Shown: piece by piece, positions 36,157-46,663 of the stretch
Position numbering within the stretch: position 1 is the first letter of the stretch
Layout: each line of letters begins with the position of its first letter
Assembly (NCBI GenBank): GCA_902805475.1
Contig: CADCSX010000008.1
Coordinates: forward strand, 62,001 to 126,000
Direction: 5' to 3'
Length of the DNA stretch: 64,000 bases
Source of the DNA: Entonaema liquescens
Lineage: Eukaryota; Ascomycota; Sordariomycetes; Xylariales; Xylariaceae
Position numbers and translations under genes: made by a program
The notes under the pieces: model-generated
Database searches by the model: none
Told to the model about the DNA's origin: nothing
The model's input: only the letters and a program-made list of their open reading frames with translations

Positions 36157-37509
36157 ATGTCGGAATTCCTCTACTCGAATAACAATTACCATGAGTCGGA
36201 ACCGATATCCAATAAGCCAGGGACTATCTGGGGAGTTGTCATATCATGCATGGTATGTCTCTTCTATTCGCCGGATAACTAGGAAATTGGATATCGCCTA
36301 ATTAACTATTCAAAACTTAAGATATTATCATGGATATGTGTTTGTCTTCGGTTGTACGTACGGTTCAAGATCGTTCACGCCCCAGGCTGGGATGATTTAT
36401 GCGTAGTGCTCTACCTAGTAAGTACTACTCGTTGCGGCCTATGGTAAATAGGTTTTGGCTGACAACATTTCTCCTGGGAAGCTCACAATTACTGCGGGAT
36501 CAATAGCGATATGCTTTGCAGTCACCTACGGACTTGGCAAACACTTTCTGCAACTCGAATCTTGGCAGTCAAAGGGTTTCCTAAAAACATTTTACGTCGC
36601 AAACGCAGCATATGTAACTTCGACGGCATTGGTCAAAGAAGCTCTTCTGCTGCAATACCTACGCGTTTTCGATCGAGCAATATTTATTCGCCGACTTCTT
36701 TATTTTCTGGTTATTTTTACGGCGCTCTGGGGATTTGCATATTCCTTTCTAGCATGGGTTCCATGCGTACCTGTCCATGATTTTTGGACCGGGAAAAAGG
36801 ACCCAAATTGTTATGGATACGGCTCACAATATGCGACACCGTTTGCTGCTACATTTGAGAGTCACGCCGCCATCAACATGGTTCTTGATATCGCAGTCCT
36901 TCTAATACCCTTACCGTTATTCTTCAAAGATGGAACGACATCCAGTGCACGCGTACGATTAGCTGCGTTGCTCTCCATGGGTATCCTGTAGGTCCTTCTG
37001 TTCGCTAAATCATTCTAAAAACAGTATTGCTCACTCGTTTTCGCAGTGTGCTCGTCTTTGCGACCTGGCGGCTTGTGACTCTTGTAGCGCATAGAGTAGC
37101 AACTTGGCCAACAAGAGATCCGACGTGGTACGGCCCCATCAGTATCGTCCTAGCCGTCTTAGAAGTTGACGCCGCGAGTGTCTGTGCGAGTGTTCCTATT
37201 TTTTGGCCAGTGCTCAGAAACTTAGGTTGGGGCAAGATCTTCGTGACACAGGAAGTAAACATCACGAGGGAAACGCGGTACATGGAAGGTGACGAAGATC
37301 GTCTAACACATGGCACCACACATAGCAGAGCAGGCAGTGAGACGGACCTAGGAGGTGGTGGGAGAGGGCTTAGGAATAAGGAGACGTACTATCAGGATTC
37401 CTACGTGTTAAGCCAGGTGGACCCTTTCCGACCATCGATAGAGCGCGCACATGCGAGTGCGAGGAGCGATATAGCCAAGAATGGCTCAAGAAAATGGATC
37501 AAGTTATGA
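36157..37509 (+). CDS. PTH11-like rhodopsin-domain membrane protein (copy 2)
   Basis: Exons 36157-36252, 36322-36417, 36482-36987 and 37047-37509 join exactly to 386 residues with seven hydrophobic segments and a polar tail. Matching marks with the copy at 15766: CVCLRLYVRFKI..APGWDDL, VTYGLGKHF, LLQYLRVF, WVPCVPVHDFW, and ATLVAHRVATWPTRDPTWYGP-type loop (here LVTLVAHRVATWP). The C-terminus again ends in a stretch with SQVDPFR. Exon 2 is 96 bp in both genes and the following exon starts at the same protein position, so the two are paralogues; introns corresponding to introns 3 and 4 of copy 1 are absent here. Introns 1 and 2 end in AAG. Ligand unknown. Confidence 0.85.
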
Positions 37510-37582
37510 AATATGGTTGTCTACAATATGCTGGATAAAATAATGGAATAGGCTCTTCAACTTTCTGGCAGAAACTGCTTTT

Positions 37583-38683
37583 TTATTCTTCGCCAACATA
37601 GATCCAAGAGTCGGTCATCGTTTCGTAGGAACGACTCGATTTAAAGGTCAACTGGGCTAATGCTCTGCTTAGCGTTTCGGTCCCTCCATATCGCTTTCTT
37701 TTCCAATTCTTTTCTGAGCCTTCCCAAGTGCGGCCCTGGAGGTGTCGCAAGCATAATCTTTGCCCATTCTCGGGGTAGTAGAGCCAAGTAGCCCACTTCA
37801 GCCAGTCACCTTGCTTCATCTGATTTCTCGCCCGCTGTCCGACAGTATCTTCGATGAATGCACCCCGGGGAACGGAAAGCCTTGATGGGAAGATGCGGGA
37901 TAGATAGTGCTGAGTGCATGCCAAGTGTGGCTTGTCGTGCCAGAAGAACATCGGAGTTAAGGGGATACTTGCTCCAGATTCTGTTATGAATTCCCGCTTG
38001 AGAGATGAAGTAAGCTCTTTGAGCCCAGAAAACTGTGAAACATGGGCCGAGTCCGCATAGGAAAGAAGACGTATGGATGGAAGACAGATATACTTGACCG
38101 GTGGCCTGTCATTGTCTTCGGCCGTCTGCATGGTATTGAGTAGTGTCTCTAATGGGATATCTGACACTAGTGGCCAGTCATGCTGCTGTACCCAGACGAA
38201 TGGCGTCTCGGTCAGCCTCAGAGCGGATCGTACGGCCAACCCAAACCCCAAGCGTTTCGAGGGCACTATAAACATAACCCGTCTATCGACAGTCCGAGTT
38301 ATTGAGAAAGGAACAAAGTTAGTGTCGATGCCGGCATAGCCAAACTCGGCTTCACCTTGGCTATAAGATAGAATTCGTTCCTTGCCATCACGGGCGAACT
38401 CCCCGAGGACCAGCTCGATGACGTTCTGCTTATATAGATCAAAGGTTTTAGCCCCTTCGGGAGTAACATGTCCTTTCTTCAACCTTGCATGAGATGCAAT
38501 GCGGTCATAAGTATCGAAAACAACTATTACGCGGCAAAGTAGCAATGTCGTGCAATGGTTGCGAAAAGACGATAAAATAGCTGATATGAGTTCTGTAGAC
38601 GGCGCAGAAGGTGTTGGTGATGTGGTAATAATTACTGTTAATAGGCTAGGAATCGGCTGGCCCGATATACTTGTCGAAGACAT
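37583..38683 (-). CDS. Conserved-looking hypothetical protein, possible glycosyltransferase-like fold
   Basis: A single-exon 366-residue ORF with a good ATG. I do not recognise a named family with certainty. Early hydrophobic strand plus VIVVFDTYD, later VQQHDWPLV and GAFIEDTVGQRARN resemble the spacing of strands and acidic motifs in GT-A-type nucleotide-sugar enzymes, but no clear DxD motif is visible. There is no signal peptide and only a weakly hydrophobic N-terminus. It is convergent with the receptor gene at 36157 (74 bp between stops). Its long uninterrupted frame argues for a real gene. Confidence 0.7.
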   Translation of the reverse strand: MSSTSISGQPIPSLLTVIITTSPTPSAPSTELISAILSSFRNHCTTLLLCRVIVVFDTYDRIASHARLKKGHVTPEGAKTFDLYKQNVIELVLGEFARDGKERILSYSQGEAEFGYAGIDTNFVPFSITRTVDRRVMFIVPSKRLGFGLAVRSALRLTETPFVWVQQHDWPLVSDIPLETLLNTMQTAEDNDRPPVKYICLPSIRLLSYADSAHVSQFSGLKELTSSLKREFITESGASIPLTPMFFWHDKPHLACTQHYLSRIFPSRLSVPRGAFIEDTVGQRARNQMKQGDWLKWATWLYYPENGQRLCLRHLQGRTWEGSEKNWKRKRYGGTETLSRALAQLTFKSSRSYETMTDSWIYVGEE

Positions 38684-38794
38684 TGCGCTGGGGTTAAATA
38701 CATGTAGCTAGAATTTAAACATATCTTTATAGGCTGCATAGCTTCTTAGGTAGGCGGTGCAGTAGTTTCCTGATCATATAAGCGGACCATGTAT
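38684..38794. promoter_or_regulatory. Promoter region of the gene at 38683, bounded by a MITE
   Basis: Only 111 bp separate the start codon from the left end of the inverted-repeat element, so the element lies in the promoter. Confidence 0.35.
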
Positions 38795-38796
38795 TA

Positions 38797-38853
38797 GTAC
38801 TGTCTACACAAGTTCGACGTAGCACCCCCAAAGGGGTGCTGCGCATTGATTAA
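38797..38853 (+). repeat. Left terminal inverted repeat of the MITE
   Basis: Begins GTACTGTCTACACAAG and ends TGATTAA; contains the inner palindrome. Confidence 0.85.
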
Positions 38854-39045
38854 GGAAACGGGCAAGATTCGGGATTTAACCGAAATACTTCCGAATAAGC
38901 GTGTTTCCCACGTATTTTAATATATCTTATAATATTTCATAAAATTTCATTATTCTTTTTCCTTTTCTAGAATTAGCAAGGGTCGGAATAACTTCTTATT
39001 AGTATTCAAAGTTTGGTACGCTATCCCTAATTACTGCTCGTTTTT

Positions 39046-39102
39046 TTAATCAATGCGCAGCACCCCTTTGGGGGTGCTACGTCGAACTTGTGTAGACAGC
39101 AC
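39046..39102 (-). repeat. Right terminal inverted repeat of the MITE
   Basis: Inverted copy of the left repeat, ending TGTAGACAGCAC. Confidence 0.85.
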
Positions 39103-39435
39103 TAATATGTGCTACTGGGTTTCTTGTTGTTGGTGTTGAACCTTTCGATCTAAGAATGGAGAGAACGGATCAAAATAATTTAAGGTCAATTATTAGAAAG
39201 ACGAAAACCTAACTGGCCCCAACCTGCTAACAGGTGGGCGTGAGCTGATCACAGCTGGGGGTATGGATTATGCTACCCCTATTTCAAAGCAAACGGCCAA
39301 AATTTAACGCTAGAAACTACCTGACCACGCCGCTCGAAGATTGCTTTCGCTAATTCGATATGAAAAAGTAGAAATAAATGGGAAATAACAAAGATGCATC
39401 CCATCAACCAAAGCACGAATTCTCATATACCTTTA

Positions 39436-40423
39436 CTACCTTGGCTCTGCACAATGGGACAGGAAAAGCTTCCCGTTATGATGATAGAATTCACGAATCA
39501 CGCTCTCAAAATTAGCAAAGGCCTTGGTGCACTTCGATCCATTATAGAATTCCCAATTGCATCTATATCGGAGTTGTTTTGTGACATTATTTGTGCCAGC
39601 GGATATAAGAATTTTCGTGGCATGCCTCGAGCGTAGATGTTCACGCACCTCAATCTCGGTGCCTTGGAAGCCACAATCCTTCCACATACAGTTGTTGCCA
39701 ATATGTGTATATTTAATATGCTCCTTTAGGTTTCCCCGGGTCTTTCCTGTATATTTATCGCAATGTTGACATTTAAATTGGTACTGTTCGGAGTTTGCAG
39801 CCTTCGTCTCGTTCGGGGGGTGAAAATCGGCATAGCCTTTATTAACTGGGCTTTCTTCCGCGACACCAGTTAAATAGACTTGGTTAGGGATATCGAGATT
39901 GAAATAGTTGTAACTCATCGCATCGGCATCATAGTGATAATCTCTAGGAGGGTTTGAATAAGTAGGCTCCTCAGGTAGGTAGTTAATACCGATATCATAT
40001 GGGTTTGCAAGGTTATAACGATGATAGTAGATTCTGGGTGATTTGATGTGAGTAAGGCCTATCATCTGATTGTTTATAACTGAGTCATCGAACCCGATAT
40101 GATAATCAGCACTCTGGTTATAGGGGTCGAAAGTGTTGTCATAGGTAGTTTCTGTGAGACATGGGTTTAGGCCACTGCCGCCGACGATATCATTTACAAT
40201 AGTCTCTGTAAAGAGATGGGCATCTGTTAGCGTCACTATCAATCAAGAGGTATGTGGTATCTCGAGGTAGTATTCAAGGGCCTAGATACAAGATTTGTTG
40301 TGTGCTGTAGAAATGCAGCCCTCAAGTTTAAAGAAACCAACACTTACCGCTATTATAGGACCAGGGAAAACAGGATCCCTCCGGGCCAAAGAGATAAGGG
40401 AAAGGTTGCTGACTACTATCCAT
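39436..40423 (-). CDS. C2H2-type zinc-finger protein
   Basis: Two exons, 40348-40423 and 39436-40205, join exactly (GTAAGT donor, CAG acceptor) to 281 residues; the ATG lies in the first exon, while the long ORF alone has none. The N-terminal 160 residues are Tyr/Asn/Asp-rich and disordered. The C-terminal 100 residues hold a finger CQHC..LKEHIKYTH, a second CMWKDCGFQG..REHLRSRH and a third, looser CNW...C...YHH. Such proteins are usually nuclear and often annotated as transcription factors; target unknown. The MITE lies just beyond its 3' end. Confidence 0.72.
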
Positions 40424-41113
40424 ATTATCGGAAACCAAGTTAATTCTATTGTATTCTCCGCGGATTGTTAGGTGAATTTGACGATTACTGGGTGCGTTTT
40501 GAGGTAGAGCTTTGGGGAGTACAAAGGTTATCCAGGACGAATAGAAAAATGAGAAGCTCAGGTTTGTGAAAACTTCTTTCTTGTTGCGAACGGTGGATTA
40601 TTTATATCATGAGTACCTAGGTAGGTATACCTATCACGCCCCCTCAAGGTTATTTAGGTTAGTAACACGGAAAGAGATACCGTGGGCAAGTTCGGAATTG
40701 CGTTGTCCTCTAAGAGCTTTTATATCATACATAGCTATTAGGCAACGACCATCTATACCTAACTTATCTATTCTCGGGTATTTCATCCACCTGATTATCC
40801 TTTGATAATAGGGTTTTGATCGAGGCTAGGTCAAACTTCCAAGCGGGTCTCGAGAAACATTTCAGTCTGCGCCAACTCAGTACCACTCTAGAAAAGCACG
40901 GCGGCGGCTTGTTGGTCTCTTCTAATCATATGTTGGGGCCGGCGAATATTAACTTTAGTATGATACACCTTCTCTCGACAGCTGTCTAGAACATCACGAT
41001 AGAGGAAACGGATTCCGGATAAAGAGTGCTCTCTCCCACCTGGAAGCAAACCATACACGACATAGATTCCAGTTCGTGGCCATAAGAGAAATTGCCACAT
41101 GATTTGCATATGT
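40424..41113. other. Intergenic, no gene recognised
   Basis: Contains a CCTAGGTAGGTATACCTA motif near 40616. ORFs here look random. Confidence 0.35.
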
Positions 41114-41114
41114 T

Positions 41115-41172
41115 AGTATCTACGCAAGTTTGGTGATGCACCCCTAAGGGGGTGCATCGTCGAGTTTACAGG
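41115..41172. repeat. Foldback repeat related to the MITE ends
   Basis: An imperfect inverted repeat with a strong central palindrome at 41135-41158 (GATGCACCCC...GGGGTGCATC). Its arms resemble the MITE terminal repeat (CTACGCAAG compared with CTACACAAG, then TGCACCCC compared with AGCACCCC). It may be two ends of a related element without an interior. Confidence 0.6.
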
Positions 41173-42214
41173 ACAATATGATTAGGCATGACTACTCGAA
41201 AAATAGGAACATTAGGCTCGCGTAAATGCATCTACCTACAAGCAAAGCTTCCCAGAGAGATTAACCCTAGTAAATCCGGGGATTCCCTCTTTTCAATAGA
41301 CCTGGTACTGGTGATCATACAGGATAACTTCTGTTATTCCCTAAAGCCTCAAATGATTCAAATGGTTCACTTGGACAAATTTATTGGCGTCAACAACATT
41401 ATTTATAGCATTTGCATGAAGACTAGTAGCCGTTAGATTCACTTCATTCTCTAGCAGCGTTTCTCCTTTGGTTGGTAGCCTGGGTAATGCTCTTACCAAG
41501 GCATAACGCCTACTGTACAGTGACTTTGCCATCGTAGGAAACCCGAGATACCTAGGCGAGCTCGAAGAATTGCCGAGCTCTGAGGGCTTCAAGCCACTCC
41601 ACTCTGCTCTTTGAGCTCCAAGAATCAAAACCCTAGGGAACAAAAGTTCGTTCGAAACTAGTCTATTCTGCCCTGGTTCTTCCATCGAGCAGCAACAATA
41701 AGCTGGAATTTAGACATTTATCAATTCTCTGGCGAAGTTTAGTCATTCCATCTAGACTTCAGCGGCGGCGAGAACCCCGCAAGCAGCAGGACTGCTGTCA
41801 TCAATAGTACCTTATCGTCTGCAGGGATAAGTTAGGGGGTTCGTTCCTACGTAGCAATATCAAGCACCACAACAGCCTAATTAGTTCTAGATTACCGGTT
41901 TGTACTCTATCCTGGATGTGAAGGGGTGTGGAGAATCTTATTAGATTGTCCATATTACCGGTCCTCCCCAGTCGTCCCCAAACCTGGGGTTATGGGGTAA
42001 CGGTTAGCTAACGAGATGAGTGTTTCTTGGCGTCCTTGGGAATTCCACTGATCCTTCGGCAATTGCAGGGTTGCCATCTTCATGCACACGTAAATACCAC
42101 GTCTCGTCTGGCGGAAAGGACTCAGTGGCTACGCTATAGCTCTCGCGTTAAACAAAATACGACCGCTTCATCTCAGCTCATACCTAGAATACGCGGCTCG
42201 TTTGAAGAGGCAAA
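41173..42214. other. Intergenic, no gene recognised
   Basis: A 114-codon minus-strand ORF at 41341-41685 has no recognisable features and is not called. Confidence 0.35.
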
Positions 42215-44147
42215 ATGACGGTTAAAGATGACGATACTATACGCGCCCATTGGCGATGCTTTGTAGCATGCGGTCTTATGGTCATGTCGCCATTTCAATA
42301 TGGCATCGACTTCGGGCTGATAGGAGGCTTGCAGGCGATGCCAGGATTCCTTAAGGTTTGTTAACTGAAGTATTCCATACTCGAGGATCACGTCCTCTAA
42401 CAGCAATTGGGCAGATCTACGGTCATCCAGCTCCAAACACAGCAATCGGCTGGAATATCTCAACCGTGCGACAGCAACTAATCACATCGCTCATGACGCT
42501 AGGAGCGTTCGTTAGTTCTGCAACTGCCGGTTTGGTGGCTGCAAGGTTCGGTCGAAAGTCCTGTTTATGGATGGCTTGCCTTGGATGTGTTGTGTCTAAT
42601 ATTATAATGATGACTACCACCAACATCAACGCCCTTTATGTTGGACGGCTTCTAAACGGGTTGGCGAACGGTTATTTTATGACATTCTCCCAGTTATTTA
42701 TCCAAGAGAGCAGTCCAGCCAAGTACCGTGGACTCTTCCTCACTGCGTTCCAATTTTGCACTTCTTTCGTAAGTCGAACATCTCGCAAGTGGTTAGTAGG
42801 TTCTAACTTAATGTACCAGGGCACACTAATCGGTACGATCGTGGACTGGGCAACGGCGGCGCGTCCTGATCGATCAGCTTATCTGATCCCCTTGGGACTT
42901 ATCTACATTATCCCTCTTTTCCTAACAGTTGGATTGTTCTTTATACCTGAGTCTCCCCGCTGGTTGATCCTGCAAGACCGTATCGAAGACGGGCATAAAT
43001 CCCTAAAATGGCTAAGACCGACTGGTGCGCAGGTCGACATCGAAGTCGCAGAAATCAAGGCGGCCATTGATAAAGAACGTGAGATGGGCAGCCAAGTCGG
43101 CGTTTTGGATATGTTCAAGAATCCCGTTGATAGAAGACGTACAATTCTCGCCGTTTGCGGAGTAACTCTTCAGGCTGCTACGGGTTCGATGTTTATCATA
43201 TGTATAGTCATCCCTCTCTCTTAGACCCCTTTCAAAGCGTGCTTACATTTCTCTCTAGCCTACAAAGCATACTTCTTTACTATGGCCAGAGTAGCAAACC
43301 CCTTCGCGATGGGTTGTGTCCTCAGCGCAATTGGTCTATTTGCTATCGTGCTTAACTCCTTGATCGTGGTGCGGTATGGTCGACGCCGCGTACTTCTTAT
43401 GGGTGGTCTTGGAATTTGTGGTGTCTTACAGTTGATTGTCGCAATTGTATATGACAAAAATCCCGGCGCAAAAGCGACTGGAGAGGTTCTTGTAGCCCTC
43501 TCATGCCTCTACATGATGAGTTACAACGTAAGAACCGGAATCCATTGGTTTACAGGATCGAGATAAGAGCTAACAATAGAATATAGGGGATGGTCGCGAC
43601 GTATGCTTGGTTGAGCGGCGGTGAACTACCATCACAGCGTCTACGCAGCTATACATTTGGGTTGGCAGCAGCTGTGGCATTCTTCGCCGCTTGGCTTACT
43701 ACATTCACAGCTCCTTGTAAGTAACTGAATATGCATTTTAAAACATATATTGAAGTCAGTCCATAAGTTCAAAAGTTAATTTTGGCTCCTACAGATTTCA
43801 TCAATCCTGATTCTCTGAACTGGGGCCCGCGATACGGCTATATCTGGTTCCCGAGCTCAATTATAGCTGGCGTCTGGGTATACTTCTTCTTGCCTGAAGT
43901 ACAAGGTAAATAAATCAGACCCCCATTTAGTCGGAGAACTGGTTGCTAATAACGAGACGTAAAGGCCGCACGTTGGAAGAAATAGATGAAATGGTAAGTT
44001 GAAGATGCAAACTTTGTACTTGATAATATATTTGACTAATTGCATTGATAGTTCGAAGAAAAACTGCCGGCTCGAAAATTTAGGGGATATAAATGTGTTC
44101 GTCGACTTGCTATGGATGAGAAGCCAGGTGCCCAGCATGAGGAATAA
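42215..44147 (+). CDS. MFS sugar transporter (maltose/alpha-glucoside-like)
   Basis: Eight exons (42215-42355, 42415-42768, 42820-43201, 43259-43527, 43587-43716, 43795-43905, 43965-43993, 44052-44147) join exactly to 503 residues with 12 membrane segments. Marks: QYGIDFGLIGGLQAMPGF in TM1, ARFGRKSCLW, VGRLLNGLANG, FIPESPRWLI, VRYGRRRVLL and EVQGRTLEEIDEMFEEKLPARKF at the C-terminus. This ending and TM1 suit the fungal alpha-glucoside/general sugar permease subgroup. Substrate is inferred only broadly. The usual Gln-rich TM7 motif is weak (QAATGSMFII). The sixth intron ends in AAG and the seventh exon is only 29 bp. Confidence 0.86.
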
Positions 44148-44584
44148 TTCTATATTTAAATACATTTTCCATCATGTATAAACAAGTTGGTACTTGGTAG
44201 AGCTATTTAGTTATAGGCTAGAAGGTAGACGAAATCTTCCGGGTTGGCCATATGGCGCGTCCTATTATACCTAGCTGAGGTTTTCTAGATGAAAATCAAA
44301 GGCGATACCTAACTCCTTTCCAAGTCCTTTATTTGCTGCAAGTAGTTTAGCACTTATACGAAGTGAGTGGGCTGCAATTGCGACTATTTAAAAAACAATG
44401 AGCCCTAATATAGATGGTCCAGGTTTGGTAGCCTATTGGATATATCATAGACGTCGAGACTGGCACCCAGAGTCAACGCCCAGTGTATGTTTTTCGTAGT
44501 GTATTTGATAAGAACCATAGCCGCGCAGCCTTGAGATGATTGGTAAAGTGTACGCGACAGGGGCCAATATAGACGCATCAATGT
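44148..44584. other. Convergent intergenic region
   Basis: No coding signal. Confidence 0.35.
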
Positions 44585-46173
44585 TTAAGAGGCTGGTGTT
44601 ACAAAAGCTGTATCCATATCTTCGTCATCACTGCTCAGGTCTCTATCGGGTGTAATCGTGTTAGCAGTGTAAGGATCACGGAGAAATCGTTCAGGGTGAG
44701 ATGTATCGTATCGAACTAAGAACCTTGGTGGCCCTTCATTGTGTAGAAATGGTGGGATTTTATTCCGTGGCCTGTTAGTGAGAACGCGCAAACGCGAAGA
44801 GACGCGACGGGTCGAAGATTCGGGTCTCTCTTCCAAGGAAGTGTATGTTGATGTGTTTTGTAGCTCTTGAAATTGATCTCCGAGTTCATGCACAAGTTGT
44901 CGCATCTTCGACCGTACGTCGTTGCCATTGAAGAGAGGCCTTCGGAGAAGACTCGAGAGATGCTGAAGTGAAATATCAAACATAAATGGCGAACTACAAT
45001 TTTCAGAATTTACTAGCAACTTCTCGATTGACAAATCCGAGAAAAGCTTTTCGGCACGGCGCTTCTCTAGCATGGATATGCCATACTCGTTAAGCCGTAG
45101 ATATTTTAGTGACGGTGGAACCGGTGTATCTAGGACATATCTTAATCGCGTTCGAAGAATAGGCCCAAGTTCAAGATGAGAAAGGGCTGAGAAATTGGAA
45201 AGCGAAAGAACCAGAGGCTCCTTATCTTTTGAATACTGACTGTAACGGTAGATATGAAGACTCTGAAGACTCTCTGATTGTTGGGCAATAGCGCGGTTAA
45301 ATGCATCGGCATCCTCAATGGCGAAGGAGTCGCCGGCAATTCGACGGTGATAGGACTTCTCAGAAAGGGTTAGGTTCTCTAGCCTTCTGGGGAACGATAG
45401 AATAAGCTCTAGGGCTTCAACAGAGACGGCACATTCCGTAAATATTAAAGATTTGAGCGTAGTCTGGCGTTGGAAATGTTGTGGCATTTCGGTTTCCATC
45501 CCGGCTGAACCCTCCAGACTTATTCTGGCGCAGGATATTTCCAGTGACTGGAGTTGCGGCAGTAGGAAGATTGGACACGTCGGCGTTATATCCCAAAATC
45601 TTCGGTCAGATGAAGTCCAATGAAGCGTAACTGCGCGGATAGTAAGCATGATACAAGTAGTAATGCTAGGCACTGATTAAAAAAACAGGATTGGAGCTTA
45701 CGAGATCTCAGTTTCTGGAGAGGTCGCGAAGTTTCGAGTGTTTGGTTCAGAAGGGAGGCTTGTGTAAACGCTTCAATATAAGAGTCCTTAAAGAGTCCCC
45801 AGTGAGTCCCTTTGACAGACCGAGGCTGGCATTCAGGGCTTTCCGAGACGAATGATTCCAAGTTAGGGAACAATGTAAGGTCTGGAGGGTAAGGTGGATT
45901 GTAATAGGGGTCATATTGATCTGTGGAATATAGCAGATTCAAGCTCCGCAGGTAGCCTTTTCGTTTAGGATTGGCACGGGTAGCAGCATCTAGAAATAGA
46001 TATAGGGATGAAAGTGTAGTGAACTCAACGGCAGAATATAAGTATATCTCGGCGACTTCGCGAAGCACCTTACACGTACGAGCAATAGCTTGGAGGGCTT
46101 GGAAGTGCTGAGAATCTCGAAGATGTTTCATGACCTGTAGCAACAACTCGATGGGAATAGTTAAGAGAGACAT
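44585..46173 (-). CDS. F-box/LRR-like protein
   Basis: Two exons (45702-46173 and 44585-45672, CAG acceptor) join exactly to 519 residues. The first 45 residues form an F-box (LLTIPIELLLQVMKHL..LQAIARTCKVLREVAEIYLY), followed by leucine-rich segments with repeating LxxLxI/L spacing (LQSLEISCA, LKSLIFTECA, LENLTLSE). The acidic C-terminus is probably disordered. F-box proteins bring substrates to SCF ubiquitin ligases; the target is not known. Fungal families of this type expand rapidly, so orthology is uncertain. Confidence 0.8.
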
Positions 46174-46490
46174 GATGGGCGATGGAGGCTCCCTTAGATG
46201 CTTACTTTATGGAAGTAAATGGGAAATGAGGCCGAATTGGTGAAGCAAAGATGGCAAGAGTATGAGAAAATGAGGAGTACATGTTCCATCCCCAAGGAAT
46301 CACCCTTAGGAATACAAATGATATAGTAATACAGCTGACAAGTACCCCGCTCCAGCTGGTCCGGGCCGTATTCTTGGTTAGAATGTACCTATTGCTCACA
46401 GTTTCTTAGTTTACGCTAAGAATCACGTTTTATATACCGGGCATAAGATTAAGATCGCTACCACTTAAAGATCACTGGCCCAAAAAGCAT
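46174..46490. promoter_or_regulatory. Promoter region of the F-box gene
   Basis: 317 bp between the F-box start codon and the left target duplication of the transposon. Confidence 0.3.
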
Positions 46491-46499
46491 ATTATATAG
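46491..46499. repeat. Left copy of the 9 bp target-site duplication
   Basis: ATTATATAG, repeated exactly at 50819-50827. Confidence 0.85.
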
Positions 46500-46663
46500 C
46501 GGTAATCTTAACGTCACAAGTAAAAAATAATAAAGTAATAACTTATTCATTTTTCCACGTAAAAATAAACTTTAAATAACCATTTATATTAATTTATATA
46601 AATATTTATTTAATTTTTAATTATTATAAAAATTAACCCGGTCGTATTGTAATTTATTTTAAT
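46500..46663 (+). repeat. Left terminal inverted repeat
   Basis: About 164 bp; more heavily mutated inward than the right copy (for example AAACTTTAAAT where the right copy has AAGCCCCGGAC). Confidence 0.75.

Larger units (their letters stand above)
38797..39102. mobile_element. 306 bp MITE with 57 bp terminal inverted repeats
   Basis: The ends 38797-38853 and 39046-39102 are inverted copies over 57 bp with one visible mismatch (third base). Both ends are flanked by TA, the target duplication of Tc1/mariner-pogo-type transposons. The interior is A+T-rich and non-coding. Each terminal repeat carries its own smaller palindrome (AGCACCCC...GGGGTGCT). The element is non-autonomous and near-intact, so it appears young. 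Family placement by TA duplication is inference. Confidence 0.85.

Noticed and set aside
41341..41685. 114-codon minus-strand ORF
   Set aside because: No recognisable features, ordinary composition, and no splice partners.
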